Position numbers and translations under genes: made by a program. From assembly GCA_031459855.1 (NCBI GenBank), contig JAVKHP010000001.1:478059-542058 (forward strand): a stretch of DNA of 64,000 bases. The letters are read 5' to 3'. The notes below the pieces were generated by a model. It saw only the letters and a program-made list of their open reading frames with translations. It had not been told where the DNA came from and did not search any database. This document shows positions 19,446 to 28,431 of this stretch, piece by piece. Source of the DNA: Armatimonadota bacterium (GTDB lineage Bacteria > Sysuimicrobiota > Sysuimicrobiia > Sysuimicrobiales > Humicultoraceae). Each line of letters starts with the position of its first letter. The stretch's first letter is position 1.

Positions 19446-19484
19446 TCCCGCCGGCGCGGGTGTGCTCAGCGGAGCCGTGATCCC

Positions 19485-21887
19485 ATGGCGGACATCGGAC
19501 CTGCAACGGGGACTTCGGAGACGGCGGGCGCACGCCCCCGCGAGGAGATCCGCCAGGCGCTGCGCGGCCGACCGCTCGTGGTCGTCAGCAACCGCGAGCC
19601 CTACGTTCACCGACGCACCGCACGGGGGCTGGACGTCGAACGCCCGGCCGGGGGGTTGGTGGCTGCCCTGGACCCCGTGCTGCGGCAGGTCGGCGGCGCG
19701 TGGGTCGCGTGGGGCAGCGGCGACGGCGACTTCGACGTCACCGACACGCAGGGCCGGGTGGCGGTGCCCCCCGAGGCGCCCGGGTACGTGCTGCACCGCG
19801 TGCGCCTCTCGGGTACCGAGGTCGAACGCTTCTATCACGGCTACGCGAACCAGGCGCTGTGGCCGCTGTGCCACATGGCCACCGACAAGGCCCGGTTCTC
19901 CCGTCGCTTCTGGCGCGCCTATTGCGCGGTGAACGAGCGCTTTGCCGACGCCACGCTGCAGGCAGCCGACGCCGACGCCGTGGTCTGGGTGCACGACTAC
20001 CACCTGGCGCTGCTGCCCCGGGTGCTGCGGGAGCGACGCCCCGATGCGTTCCTGATGCACTTCTGGCACATCCCGTGGCCCGCGTGGGACGTGCTGCGCA
20101 TCTGCCCCCAGCGCGGCGACCTGCTGGACGGCCTGCTGGGGAGTAACCTCGTGGGCTTCCACCTGCCGCGTCACGTCGAGAACTTCCTCGACTGTGTCGA
20201 GCGCGAGCTCGGTGCCGCCGTCGATGCGGCCGCCGGCACGGTCACCTACCGCGGCCGGCAGACCCTGGTCGCCGCCCTCCCCATCAGCATCGACGTGGCG
20301 GCGTGGCAGGCGCTGGCCACCTCGCGCGCGTGCGAGCGGTGGATGGCCCATCTCCGCCGCCGGTTCCGGCTGGCCGACCGCCAGGTGATCGTCGGCGTCG
20401 ACCGGCTCGACTACACCAAGGGCCTGCCCGAGCGCTTGCGGGCGCTGGACCTGTTCTTCCGCCGCCATCCGACGTTCCAGGGGCGCGTCGTCTTCGTGCA
20501 AAAGGCGGCGCCCAGCCGGACGCGCATCCGGGCCTACCGCGAGCTCCAGGAGCACGTGGAGGCCGAGATCGCGCGCATCAACCGGCAGTACGGCACCCCC
20601 GACTGGCAACCCATCGTCTACGTGCCGCGCCCGCTGCCCGCCGCGGGCATGGCCGCCCTCTACCGGCTGGCCGACGTGTGCCTGGTCACCTCGCTGCTGG
20701 ACGGCATGAACCTGGTCGCCAAGGAGTTCGTGGCATGCCAGCACGACCTGCGGGGCGTGCTGCTGTTGAGCGAGCTGGCCGGCGCCATCGAGCAGGCGCC
20801 GTGGTCGGTGGCGATCAACCCCTACGACCCCGAGGGCATGGCGGACGCACTGGCCGACGCCCTGGCGATGCCGCCGGGGGATCGCGCACGGCGCATGGAG
20901 CAACTGCGGGCGCAGGTGGCCCGCCACGACGTGTACCACTGGATGGCGCAGCACGTCCGGACGGCGGCGCGGCTGCTGGAGGCCCGCACCCAGACCGGGT
21001 GGCTCTTCGCCCACCTGGATACTGTCAGGGCGCACGTGCAGGCCCGGGCCCACCTGGTGGTCGTGCTCGACTTCGATGGGACGCTGGCGCCCATCGTCGA
21101 CCGCCCCGAGGAGGCGGCAATGGTCGATGGCGTGCGCGAGCTGCTGGTGGCACTGCACGCCCCACCGCGGTCGCGCGTGGCGGTCATCAGCGGACGCGCC
21201 CTGGCCGACCTGTGCGCACGCGTGGGCCTCGACGGCGTGCACTACGCCGGCAACCACGGGCTCGAGCTGTCCGACCCGGCATGGGGCACCGCCCCGCCGG
21301 CAGACGGCGCGACGGGTGCTCTCCTCGCGCGCTGCGCGAGGAGGCTGCGCGAGCGGCTGGCCCCCGTGCCCGGGGTGCTCGTCGAGGACAAGGGCGTGAG
21401 CGTCGCGGTGCACCTGCGGCTGGTGCCGCGGGAGGCCGTCGGCCCGGTGGTCAACGAGGTGCTGGACGCGGTGGGCGCGTGTCCGCCCGGTCAGCTCGAG
21501 GTGCGCCGGGGGAAGATGGTCGTGGAGATCCGTCCCGCCGTCGACTGGGACAAGGGCCGTGCGGTGCGCTCGCTGCTGGAGACCGTGGTCGGAGCCGACT
21601 GGCCGGCACAGGCCGCGGTGATCTACGTGGGCGACGACCAGACCGACGAGGACGCGTTTGCGGCCCTGGGCCCCGGCGGCATCACCGTCCGCGTCGGGAC
21701 GGACGCCGTGCCCACCGCGGCGCGGTATCGCCTGCGCGATCCGCACGAGGTGGGTCGGTTCCTGACGATGCTGGTGCACTGGCAGGCCCCACGGACGCCG
21801 ACACCGGACCCCGACCACGTCGGCACGCCCCCGTACGGGCGCACGGGCGCGGCGACCTTGACGGTCCCCCGCGCGCCGGTAAGGTAG
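19485..21887 (+). CDS. otsBA: trehalose-6-phosphate synthase/phosphatase fusion
   Basis: 800 residues in two domains. Residues about 20-500 are GT20 synthase: VVSNREPYVHRR, PAGGLVAAL, VWVHDYHLALLPRVLRER, HIPWPAWDVLRICP, GVDRLDYTKGLPERL and LLDGMNLVAKEFVACQ. Residues about 525-770 are a HAD phosphatase: VVVLDFDGTLAPI (nucleophile Asp), VISGRAL, YAGNHGLEL and YVGDDQTDEDAF. Makes trehalose from UDP-glucose and glucose-6-phosphate in one polypeptide. The last ~25 residues come from a 69-bp tandem repeat. Glucosylglycerol synthesis is a possible alternative for GT20 members. Confidence 0.93.
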   Translation: MADIGPATGTSETAGARPREEIRQALRGRPLVVVSNREPYVHRRTARGLDVERPAGGLVAALDPVLRQVGGAWVAWGSGDGDFDVTDTQGRVAVPPEAPGYVLHRVRLSGTEVERFYHGYANQALWPLCHMATDKARFSRRFWRAYCAVNERFADATLQAADADAVVWVHDYHLALLPRVLRERRPDAFLMHFWHIPWPAWDVLRICPQRGDLLDGLLGSNLVGFHLPRHVENFLDCVERELGAAVDAAAGTVTYRGRQTLVAALPISIDVAAWQALATSRACERWMAHLRRRFRLADRQVIVGVDRLDYTKGLPERLRALDLFFRRHPTFQGRVVFVQKAAPSRTRIRAYRELQEHVEAEIARINRQYGTPDWQPIVYVPRPLPAAGMAALYRLADVCLVTSLLDGMNLVAKEFVACQHDLRGVLLLSELAGAIEQAPWSVAINPYDPEGMADALADALAMPPGDRARRMEQLRAQVARHDVYHWMAQHVRTAARLLEARTQTGWLFAHLDTVRAHVQARAHLVVVLDFDGTLAPIVDRPEEAAMVDGVRELLVALHAPPRSRVAVISGRALADLCARVGLDGVHYAGNHGLELSDPAWGTAPPADGATGALLARCARRLRERLAPVPGVLVEDKGVSVAVHLRLVPREAVGPVVNEVLDAVGACPPGQLEVRRGKMVVEIRPAVDWDKGRAVRSLLETVVGADWPAQAAVIYVGDDQTDEDAFAALGPGGITVRVGTDAVPTAARYRLRDPHEVGRFLTMLVHWQAPRTPTPDPDHVGTPPYGRTGAATLTVPRAPVR

Positions 21888-22024
21888 CAGGTGCAGCAGG
21901 CGAGCGCGCAGCAGGGCGCGGCGACCTTGACGGTCCCCCGCGCGCCGGTAAGGTAGCAGGTGCAGCAGGCGAGCGCGCAGCAGGGCGCGGCGGCCTTGAC
22001 GGCCCCCCGCACGCCGGTAAGGTA
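21845..22024 (+). repeat. 69-bp tandem repeat, about 2.6 copies
   Basis: Units begin near 21845, 21914 and 21983. Copies 1 and 2 are nearly identical; copy 3 has a few substitutions and runs into the next gene's start. Each holds ACCTTGACGG and CCGGTAAGGT, which can pair imperfectly, and CAGGTGCAGCAGGCGAGCGC. The otsBA stop codon lies in copy 1. Because 69 is divisible by 3, the same stop recurs in frame in every unit. Confidence 0.9.
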
Positions 22025-22029
22025 GAGGT

Positions 22030-23109
22030 ATGACGGCGCTCACCGCAACCCGCCCGACCGTCGACCTCGCCGACACGCCCGTCGTCACCATCGACCTCGA
22101 CCGCATGGAGCGCAACATCCAGCGCCTGCAGGCCTACTGCGACGCGCACGGCATCGCCAACCGCCCGCACATCAAGACCCACAAGATCCCGGCCATTGCG
22201 CACCGGCAGCTCGCGGCCGGCGCGCGGGGCATCACCTGCCAGAAGCTGGGCGAAGCGCAGGTGATGCTGGACGCGGGCATCACCGACATCTTCCTGACCT
22301 TCAACGTGCTGGGCGAGGCCAAGCTGGCCCGCCTGCGCGCGCTGGCCGACCGCCCCGGCGCCCGCATCACCGTGGCGTGCGACAACCTGCCCGTGGCGCA
22401 GGCGCTGTCGGGAGCCTTCGCCGACGCCGCCGCGCCGCTGGGGGTGATCGTCGAGTGCGACACGGGCATGGGCCGCACCGGCGTGCAGACGCCCGCCGAG
22501 GCCGTGGCGCTGGCCCAGGCCATCGCCCGTCTGCCCGGGCTGCGGTTCGCCGGCATCATGACCTACCCGATCATGCCCGACACGCGGCCGTTCTTCGAGG
22601 CGACGCTGGCCATGCTCGAGCGCGCGGGCCTGCCGGCGACGGTGGTCTCCACCGGAGGCACGCCGGTCTACCGGCAGGCCCACGAGGTGCCCGGCGTCAC
22701 CGAGCACCGCGCCGGCACCTACGTCTTCAACGACCGCGCCACCGTCGCCGCGGGGGCTGCCACCTGGGACGACTGCGCCATGCGGATCCTGACCACGGTC
22801 GTGAGCCGGCCCACGCCCACCCGCGCCATCCTCGACGCCGGCTCCAAGACGCTCTCCTCCGACCTGCTGACCCTCCAGGGCTACGGCCACATCGTCGAGT
22901 ACCCCGAGGCGGTGATCGTCCGCCTAAGCGAGGAGCACGGCCACGTGGACCTCAGCGCCTGCGCCCGGCAGCCCGAGGTGGGCGAGATCGTCACCGTGAT
23001 CCCCAACCACACGTGCGTGGTGACCAACCTGCATGCCCAACTCGTGGGCGTGCGCGGCGGCCGCGTCGAGGAGGTCTGGGACGTGGCCGCGCGGGGACTG
23101 GTGCGGTAG
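22030..23109 (+). CDS. D-threonine aldolase-like PLP enzyme (fold III)
   Basis: 359 residues. RPHIKTHK (about residue 55) carries the PLP lysine of the alanine racemase-type barrel; VECDTGMGRTG and VVSTGGTPVY bind cofactor. The C-terminal PNHTCVVTNLH supplies His/Cys metal ligands of the D-threonine aldolase/D-serine dehydratase-like family. Cleaves or dehydrates a D-hydroxyamino acid; exact substrate uncertain. ATG 22030 follows GGTAGAGGT at the edge of the tandem repeat. Confidence 0.87.
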   Translation: MTALTATRPTVDLADTPVVTIDLDRMERNIQRLQAYCDAHGIANRPHIKTHKIPAIAHRQLAAGARGITCQKLGEAQVMLDAGITDIFLTFNVLGEAKLARLRALADRPGARITVACDNLPVAQALSGAFADAAAPLGVIVECDTGMGRTGVQTPAEAVALAQAIARLPGLRFAGIMTYPIMPDTRPFFEATLAMLERAGLPATVVSTGGTPVYRQAHEVPGVTEHRAGTYVFNDRATVAAGAATWDDCAMRILTTVVSRPTPTRAILDAGSKTLSSDLLTLQGYGHIVEYPEAVIVRLSEEHGHVDLSACARQPEVGEIVTVIPNHTCVVTNLHAQLVGVRGGRVEEVWDVAARGLVR

Positions 23110-23187
23110 AAGGTACGGTACCGCCAGCACCGTGCGGGACGCGGCAATCGCGTTGGTGGTCGCTCGCCGCGCGCCGCGCCGGGCGCG

Positions 23188-23898
23188 TCAGCCCCGTCGG
23201 CCTTCCCAGAGCACGTCGCCCCGGCCCTCGCGGTGGTTCAGCCAGCGCGCGAGCACGAACAGGGCGTCGGACAGGCGGTTCAGGTAGCGCAGGATCTCCG
23301 GGTTGACGGGCGTCGTGCGCGCCAGGGTCACCACCCGGCGCTCGGCGCGCCGCACCACGGCCCGCGCCAGGTGGCAGGCGGCCGCTGCCGGGCTGCCGCC
23401 GGGTAGCACGAACTGGCGCAGCGGCGGCAACGCGGCGTCCCAGGCGTCGATCAGCGCCTCGAGAGCTGCCACGTGCTCGGGCCCCACGACGGGGCGGGAG
23501 CCAGGCGCAGACGCTGGGCCCGGGCCGGCATTGGTCGTGCCGCCGGAGGCCGAGCCCTGGCCGGCGCCGGTCGCATCACCGGAGGCCGAGCCCGGGCCGG
23601 AACCAAGCGCATCGCCAGGCGAGGGTCCCGCGTCGGGGACGGAGCCGGCCGCGGAGCCGGGGCCAGCGCCAGGAGCGGGCGTCGCGAGTTCCGCGCCGAT
23701 CACAAACAACGTGCGCTGCATCGCCCGCACCGCGTCGGCCACGTCGCCGTCGAGGTGGGCAGCGAGCAGGCCGAGCGCGCTGTTGGCCTCGTCCACCGTC
23801 CCGTAGGCTTCGACCCGCGGATCGTCCTTGGGCACGCGGCCACCACCCAGCAGGCCGGTGTCGCCGGCGTCGCCCGTGCGGGTGTAGATGCGCGGCAT
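23188..23898 (-). CDS. pduO: cob(I)alamin adenosyltransferase, PduO type
   Basis: 236 residues; family members are usually about 180-190. The N-terminus MPRIYTRTGDAGDTGLLGGG forms the ATP site; VDEANSALG and the C-terminal RTTPVNPEILRYLNRLSD and LFVLARW are conserved. Residues about 74-139 are a Gly/Ala/Ser/Pro insert of repeated GPGSASG-like steps in a loop that is normally a few residues long. Transfers adenosyl to cobalamin in coenzyme B12 synthesis. No other cobalamin genes are adjacent. Confidence 0.92.
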   Translation of the reverse strand: MPRIYTRTGDAGDTGLLGGGRVPKDDPRVEAYGTVDEANSALGLLAAHLDGDVADAVRAMQRTLFVIGAELATPAPGAGPGSAAGSVPDAGPSPGDALGSGPGSASGDATGAGQGSASGGTTNAGPGPASAPGSRPVVGPEHVAALEALIDAWDAALPPLRQFVLPGGSPAAAACHLARAVVRRAERRVVTLARTTPVNPEILRYLNRLSDALFVLARWLNHREGRGDVLWEGRRG

Positions 23899-23946
23899 CG
23901 CCGATCAGTCGGGGGACCTGGCCCAGACGAGGGGCGCGCTCACCAC

Positions 23947-26130
23947 CTAGGGCCCCTCCGTTCCCTCGGCCGGCGTGCCCGCAAGCGCGCGATCCGGCGC
24001 GACCGCGGGCGCGGCCGCGGCCAGGTGCCGGTCGAACCAGTCCAGGATTAGGTGCAGGCGCTCTACCCGGTGGGCGGGCTGCCCGCTGCGCGAGAGATCG
24101 TGGCTCTCGTTGGGGAAGCGCACGAAGACGACCTCCCGGCCCAGCTTCTTCAGCGCGGTGAAGAGCTGCTCGGCCTCGCCGATGGGGCAGCGCAGGTCCT
24201 GCTCGCTGTGCAGGATCAGCAGGGGCGTCGTGATGCGCTGCACGTACGCTAGGGGGGAGCGCTCCCAGTAGAACGTGGGGTGCTCCCAGGGATCGCCGGG
24301 AAACTCCCAGTAGCCCTTGAAGTACGCCAGGTCGCTGGTACCCCACTGGCTCAGGCAGTTGGCGATGGACCGCATCGTCACCGCCGCCTTGAACCGGTCC
24401 GTGTGCCCGATGATCCAGTTGGTCATGAACCCCCCGTAGGAGCCGCCCTGCACCCCGAGGCGCTCGGGGTCGAGGAACGGAAAGCGGGCGAGCGCCGCGT
24501 CCAGGCCTGCCAGGATGTCCTCGCAGTCCTTCCCACCCCAGTCGTGGTGCGTGGCGGCGGTGAAGGCCTGCCCGTACCCCTGGCTGCCACGCGGGTTGGT
24601 GAACACCAGGGCATAGCCCTTCCCGGCCAGCACCTGGAACTCATGGAAGAACGTCTCGCCGTAGGCGGCGTGCGGCCCGCCGTGGATGCACAGAATGGTC
24701 GGCACCCGCGCAGCGGGCGTCGCGCCTGCGGGCGCCATCACCCACCCTTCGATCGTCCAGTCGTCGGCGCCGCGATAGGCGAAGCGCTGCGGCACGCTCA
24801 GGATGACGCCTGCCAGCAGGTCCTGGTTGACGGCGGTCAGCCGGCGCAGGCGCCCCGCCGCCGGCTGCCCACTGGCCAGCCCGTGCACGTCGGCGAGCCA
24901 GACGTCTCCCGGCTCCGTGGGCGTCGCCACCGCCACGGCCACCTGCGCGCAGCGGGCGTCGTAGGCGACCGCGTAGATGTCGTGCCGCCCCGTGGTCATC
25001 AGGCGCACGGTCCCCGTGGCGACCTCCACCGCGGCCAGCTGCGTGGTCCCGCCGTCGGCGACCAGCACGAACACGAACCGCCCGTCCGGCGACCATACCG
25101 GCGTGCCCACGTGCGGGTGCGCCCGCATGTCCGACAGCAGGTGGTGCGCCAGCGACCGGTCGTAGTGCCGGGTCAGACACCGGGGCGCGTCCGACCCATC
25201 AGCCGGCACGACCCACAGCATGACGTTCGAGGCGCCCATGCAGACATTCTCGTGCCCGAGGTAGGCGATGAGCGTGCCGTCAGGCGACCACGCCGGGGCG
25301 AAGACCGGCCCCACGCTGCGGGTGAGCCGCCGCGGCTCACCACCTGCCGCGTCCACCACCCAGAGGTCGGTGACGTTGGTCGTATCGGCGTCGTCTGAGC
25401 GGTTGGCGACGAACGCGAGATGCCGCCCGTCCGGGCTCCACGCGGGCTCGTGGTGATCGTAGGGTCCGTCGGTGAGCTGTCGGGCCGGCCCACCCGTGGC
25501 CGGCACCACGAAGATCTGCCGGTAGCGGCCGTCCCAGAACCCCTCGCCGTCGGTCTTGTGCCGCAGGCGCGTGATGACCTTCACGTCACTGGCGGGCGGG
25601 GCGGTCACCGGCGGCTTGCCCGAGAACGCGATCTGCCCGCCGTCGGGCGCCCACGCGGGCTCGGCGGGGCTGTGCTCGGCCTGGGTGACCCGTCGTGCCT
25701 CCCCGCCGGTCGCGGGAATGAGCCACAGGTGCACTGGCGGCTTGGACGCGGTCCCCGCCCCGCGGCCGCGGTCCGACAGGAACAGCACCGCCCTACCGTC
25801 GGGTGCCCAGACCGGATGGCGATCGCGGTGGTCGCCGACCGTGAACTGCCTGGCCTCGCCTCCGGCGGCGTCGACGATCCACAGGTGCGACCGGTACTCC
25901 GGCCGCCCGCTGAGGGCCTCGGACCCCGATGCCTCGGGCCCCGACGCCGTCGTCGCCGGTGCTGCGCCCGTTGTCCGAACGTCTGGTCGGTACCCGCTCG
26001 CGGCCTCGGACGGTGGGGCCACGTGCTCCAGCGTGTAGACCACGGTGCGGCCGTCGGGCGCGATCGCCACGTCCCGCACCCATCGCAACGCCAGCAGGTC
26101 CTCAGGGATCATCGGACGACGGCCGGTCAT
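23947..26130 (-). CDS. S9-family serine peptidase (acylaminoacyl/dipeptidyl type)
   Basis: 727 residues from ATG 26130, preferred over an upstream TTG because GGGAG precedes it. The N-terminal ~430 residues have beta-propeller WSPDG/FSGKP-like repeats (WAPDG, WSPDG several times). The C-terminal alpha/beta hydrolase holds GGSYGGFMTN (Ser about 563), EQDLRCPIGEAEQL (Asp about 642) and NESHDLSRSG (His about 678). No signal peptide is seen, so it is probably cytoplasmic peptide turnover. Confidence 0.92.
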   Translation of the reverse strand: MTGRRPMIPEDLLALRWVRDVAIAPDGRTVVYTLEHVAPPSEAASGYRPDVRTTGAAPATTASGPEASGSEALSGRPEYRSHLWIVDAAGGEARQFTVGDHRDRHPVWAPDGRAVLFLSDRGRGAGTASKPPVHLWLIPATGGEARRVTQAEHSPAEPAWAPDGGQIAFSGKPPVTAPPASDVKVITRLRHKTDGEGFWDGRYRQIFVVPATGGPARQLTDGPYDHHEPAWSPDGRHLAFVANRSDDADTTNVTDLWVVDAAGGEPRRLTRSVGPVFAPAWSPDGTLIAYLGHENVCMGASNVMLWVVPADGSDAPRCLTRHYDRSLAHHLLSDMRAHPHVGTPVWSPDGRFVFVLVADGGTTQLAAVEVATGTVRLMTTGRHDIYAVAYDARCAQVAVAVATPTEPGDVWLADVHGLASGQPAAGRLRRLTAVNQDLLAGVILSVPQRFAYRGADDWTIEGWVMAPAGATPAARVPTILCIHGGPHAAYGETFFHEFQVLAGKGYALVFTNPRGSQGYGQAFTAATHHDWGGKDCEDILAGLDAALARFPFLDPERLGVQGGSYGGFMTNWIIGHTDRFKAAVTMRSIANCLSQWGTSDLAYFKGYWEFPGDPWEHPTFYWERSPLAYVQRITTPLLILHSEQDLRCPIGEAEQLFTALKKLGREVVFVRFPNESHDLSRSGQPAHRVERLHLILDWFDRHLAAAAPAVAPDRALAGTPAEGTEGP

Positions 26131-26262
26131 GGCATGGCTCCCTGCCCTCCCGGGCAATCCACGAATGGCACGTGTGCCTCCTTCCGATGTATGCCGATGC
26201 TGAACATCGCTTCGCGCATCCTGCCGGACCTCCTGCCGCGTCGGGAGGGGTGCGCGTGATGT

Positions 26263-27003
26263 CTACAGCCCCAGGGCCAGCCGTTCGATGAGCGGCGTGG
26301 GCAGGCCAGCAGCCTCCATCTTGCGCTGCACCTCGCCGATGGGGTAGACCACGCGGAAGAGCGTGACCTCCCAGCGGTCGGTGTCCAGCAGCACGTACGC
26401 CGCGCGCGGATCGCCGTCCCGCGGCTGCCCGACGCTGCCGACGTTGATGATGTACCGGCGCTCCGCATCCAGCCGCAGCGGCACCTCCGGCAGGAAGCCC
26501 ATCGCACCCACCCGGTGCCGCGCCCACGTGAAGACGGCGGGCTGGTGGGTGTGGCCCACCATGGCCAGGCGAAACCCCGCGGCGGCGAAGCTGGCGCGCG
26601 CCGTGCGCACGTCGAGGATGTACTCGTCGGCTGGCGCGCGCGGGCTCCCGTGCACGAACAGCACGTCCGCCAGGTCCGCCAGTTCCGCGCGTTCGGGAAG
26701 CGCCGCCAGGTAGGCGCGGGTGCTCGCGGTCAGCACGCGCTGCGTCCAGACGATGGCCTCCTGCGCGAACAGGTTGAAGTCGGTGATCGGGCGTGCCCCG
26801 AGCGCCGCCAGGTCATGGTTGCCCACCACGGCTGCACGCACGCGGCCGGCCAGCAGGTCCACGCAGGCGTTGGGATCGGGACCGTAGCCGACGAAGTCAC
26901 CCAGGCAGACGAGGACGTCGGGGGCCTGCGTGCCCGCGTGGTCGAGCACCGCGCGCAGCGCCTCCAGGTTGGCATGGACGTCGGAGAGGACCGCCAGCCG
27001 CAC
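26263..27003 (-). CDS. calcineurin-like metallophosphoesterase (YfcE/MJ0936-like)
   Basis: 246 residues. Metal ligands in order: LSDVHANLEAL, CLGDFVGYGPDPN, VVGNHDLAAL, VHGSP and MVGHTHQP. All five blocks of the phosphoesterase fold are present. The short C-terminus matches cyclic phosphodiesterase-like members. Ends 133 bp from the S9 peptidase. Confidence 0.9.
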   Translation of the reverse strand: MRLAVLSDVHANLEALRAVLDHAGTQAPDVLVCLGDFVGYGPDPNACVDLLAGRVRAAVVGNHDLAALGARPITDFNLFAQEAIVWTQRVLTASTRAYLAALPERAELADLADVLFVHGSPRAPADEYILDVRTARASFAAAGFRLAMVGHTHQPAVFTWARHRVGAMGFLPEVPLRLDAERRYIINVGSVGQPRDGDPRAAYVLLDTDRWEVTLFRVVYPIGEVQRKMEAAGLPTPLIERLALGL

Positions 27004-27010
27004 CGCGCGC

Positions 27011-27583
27011 TCACTCCCGCGCCTGCCGCCCCGCAGGGCCCTCGGACGCCGACCGACCAGGGGGCGCGTCGCCGGCGTGGTGTGCTACGGCGCGCCGGAT
27101 GCCGGCGCTGCCCGGCGGCGCGCCGCGAGCCGGCGGCAGGTGCGCCCGGAGGAACGCCCACACGACCGCTGCGCCCGCGGCGAGGGCCAGCCCCGGGAAG
27201 ACCCACAGGAACAACCCCAGCCCCCGCGCCGGCGGCGCAGCCAGCACCCCGTCGCCGAACTGCGCGACAAAGTACGCGATGATCTCCTCGCGTGACTGCC
27301 CCCGGGCCAGCCGCGCGCGGATCTCCGCGCGCATCTGCCGCGCGAGCTCGGCGTCGGACTCGGCCACCGTCTGCGCCTCGCACACGGGACAGCGCAGTTC
27401 GCGCGCGATGGCGTAGACCTGATCGTCGAGCGTGGGCGCGGCCCAGGCCGGCCTCGCCTCCCACGTCAGCGCGCCTGCAACGCCCAGGCCCACCGCCACT
27501 GCTGCCACCACCGCGACGGGCAGTCCAAGTGGCAGCACCCGCCCCAGGCACGCGCCGGCCCGCCCGCGCACCCGCGCGCCCAT
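27011..27583 (-). CDS. ccmH: cytochrome c maturation protein CcmH
   Basis: 190 residues from ATG 27583; an in-frame GTG at 27595 overlapping the previous stop is an alternative. A signal/anchor segment (PVAVVAAVAVGLGVAGAL) precedes ELRCPVCEAQTVAESDAELA with the CxxC that reduces the apocytochrome heme site, then IRARLARGQSREEIIAYFV and FGDGVL, and a second membrane helix. Component of System I heme ligation; other ccm genes are not in the window. Confidence 0.85.
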   Translation of the reverse strand: MGARVRGRAGACLGRVLPLGLPVAVVAAVAVGLGVAGALTWEARPAWAAPTLDDQVYAIARELRCPVCEAQTVAESDAELARQMRAEIRARLARGQSREEIIAYFVAQFGDGVLAAPPARGLGLFLWVFPGLALAAGAAVVWAFLRAHLPPARGAPPGSAGIRRAVAHHAGDAPPGRSASEGPAGRQARE

Positions 27584-27591
27584 CGCCGCCG

Positions 27592-28422
27592 TCACCGCAG
27601 CACCTGGGCGCGCCGCTGCTCCCACCGGCACCCCAGCCGGCGGTACAGCTCCACGGCCGCCGCCTGCTCGTCGAACGCCTCCGACCGGTCGAGTGCGTAC
27701 AGCGCCCGCGCCAGGGCCAGGCGCGCCGCGGCCTCGTGGTAGCGATCCCCCTGCCCCGCCAGCACGGTGACCGCCTCGCGGGCGACGAGCTCGGCCCTGG
27801 CAGCGTCTCCGGCTCCCACCAGCGCCTCCGCGTACCCGATCGCGGCCTGGGCGCGTCCGGCGCGATCCTCCGCCGGCCAACGGGCCCTGGCGTCTTTGTG
27901 CAGCGCCACGGCCCGCAGCCGCTCGCGACGGTCGGCCGCCCTGCGGCGGAGCAGCTCGGCGCGACTGGCCTGGGCGAGGGCGAGCCATACGTCGCGCCCC
28001 GCGGCACGGGCGAGCCGCAGCGTGCGCTCGGAGTAGGCCAGGCCCTGGTCCAGGTACCGTGCGGCGTCCTGCGGGACCACGTCGGCCAGCTCGGCGCACA
28101 GGGCCTCCACGAGCGTGCGGTGGGGCACGGCCGCCTCCTCGGACTGCGCTCGCGCGGTGACGTTCACCAGCTCGCGGGCGCGGATCAGCCCGGTCTCCAT
28201 CGCCTCCGGCTGGCGCGTGTAGCGCAGCGCCGTGGCCAGCCCCAGCAGCCAGGCCTCCAGCCGGGCGGGGTCGTGGGCGGCACGCACGGCAGCCTCGGCG
28301 GCCCGGAAGGCCGCAAGTGCCCGCGCCAGCGCATCGACGCCCTCGGCGAAGAACGCGCGCAGCGCCGTCCAGCCTTCCACCAGCGGATCGGCGGGCGGTC
28401 CTGGCGACGGCTGCACGGCCAT
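27592..28422 (-). CDS. TPR-like helical protein, unknown function
   Basis: 276 residues, Ala/Arg/Leu-rich and predicted all-helical, with alternating A-x-A-L-x-x-A patterns such as AALRAFFAEG and AIGYAEALVGAGDAARAELV that resemble degenerate tetratricopeptide repeats. No catalytic motif or membrane segment. The stop is 8 nt before ccmH ATG, so co-expression with cytochrome maturation is likely. Confidence 0.65.
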   Translation of the reverse strand: MAVQPSPGPPADPLVEGWTALRAFFAEGVDALARALAAFRAAEAAVRAAHDPARLEAWLLGLATALRYTRQPEAMETGLIRARELVNVTARAQSEEAAVPHRTLVEALCAELADVVPQDAARYLDQGLAYSERTLRLARAAGRDVWLALAQASRAELLRRRAADRRERLRAVALHKDARARWPAEDRAGRAQAAIGYAEALVGAGDAARAELVAREAVTVLAGQGDRYHEAAARLALARALYALDRSEAFDEQAAAVELYRRLGCRWEQRRAQVLR

Positions 28423-28431
28423 CCGCGGGCG

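Noticed and set aside
20303-22033. A plus-strand frame within otsBA and the repeat ending in GRGDLDGPPRAGKV units.
   Set aside because: Only an alternative reading of the trehalose gene and the tandem repeat; no start signal.
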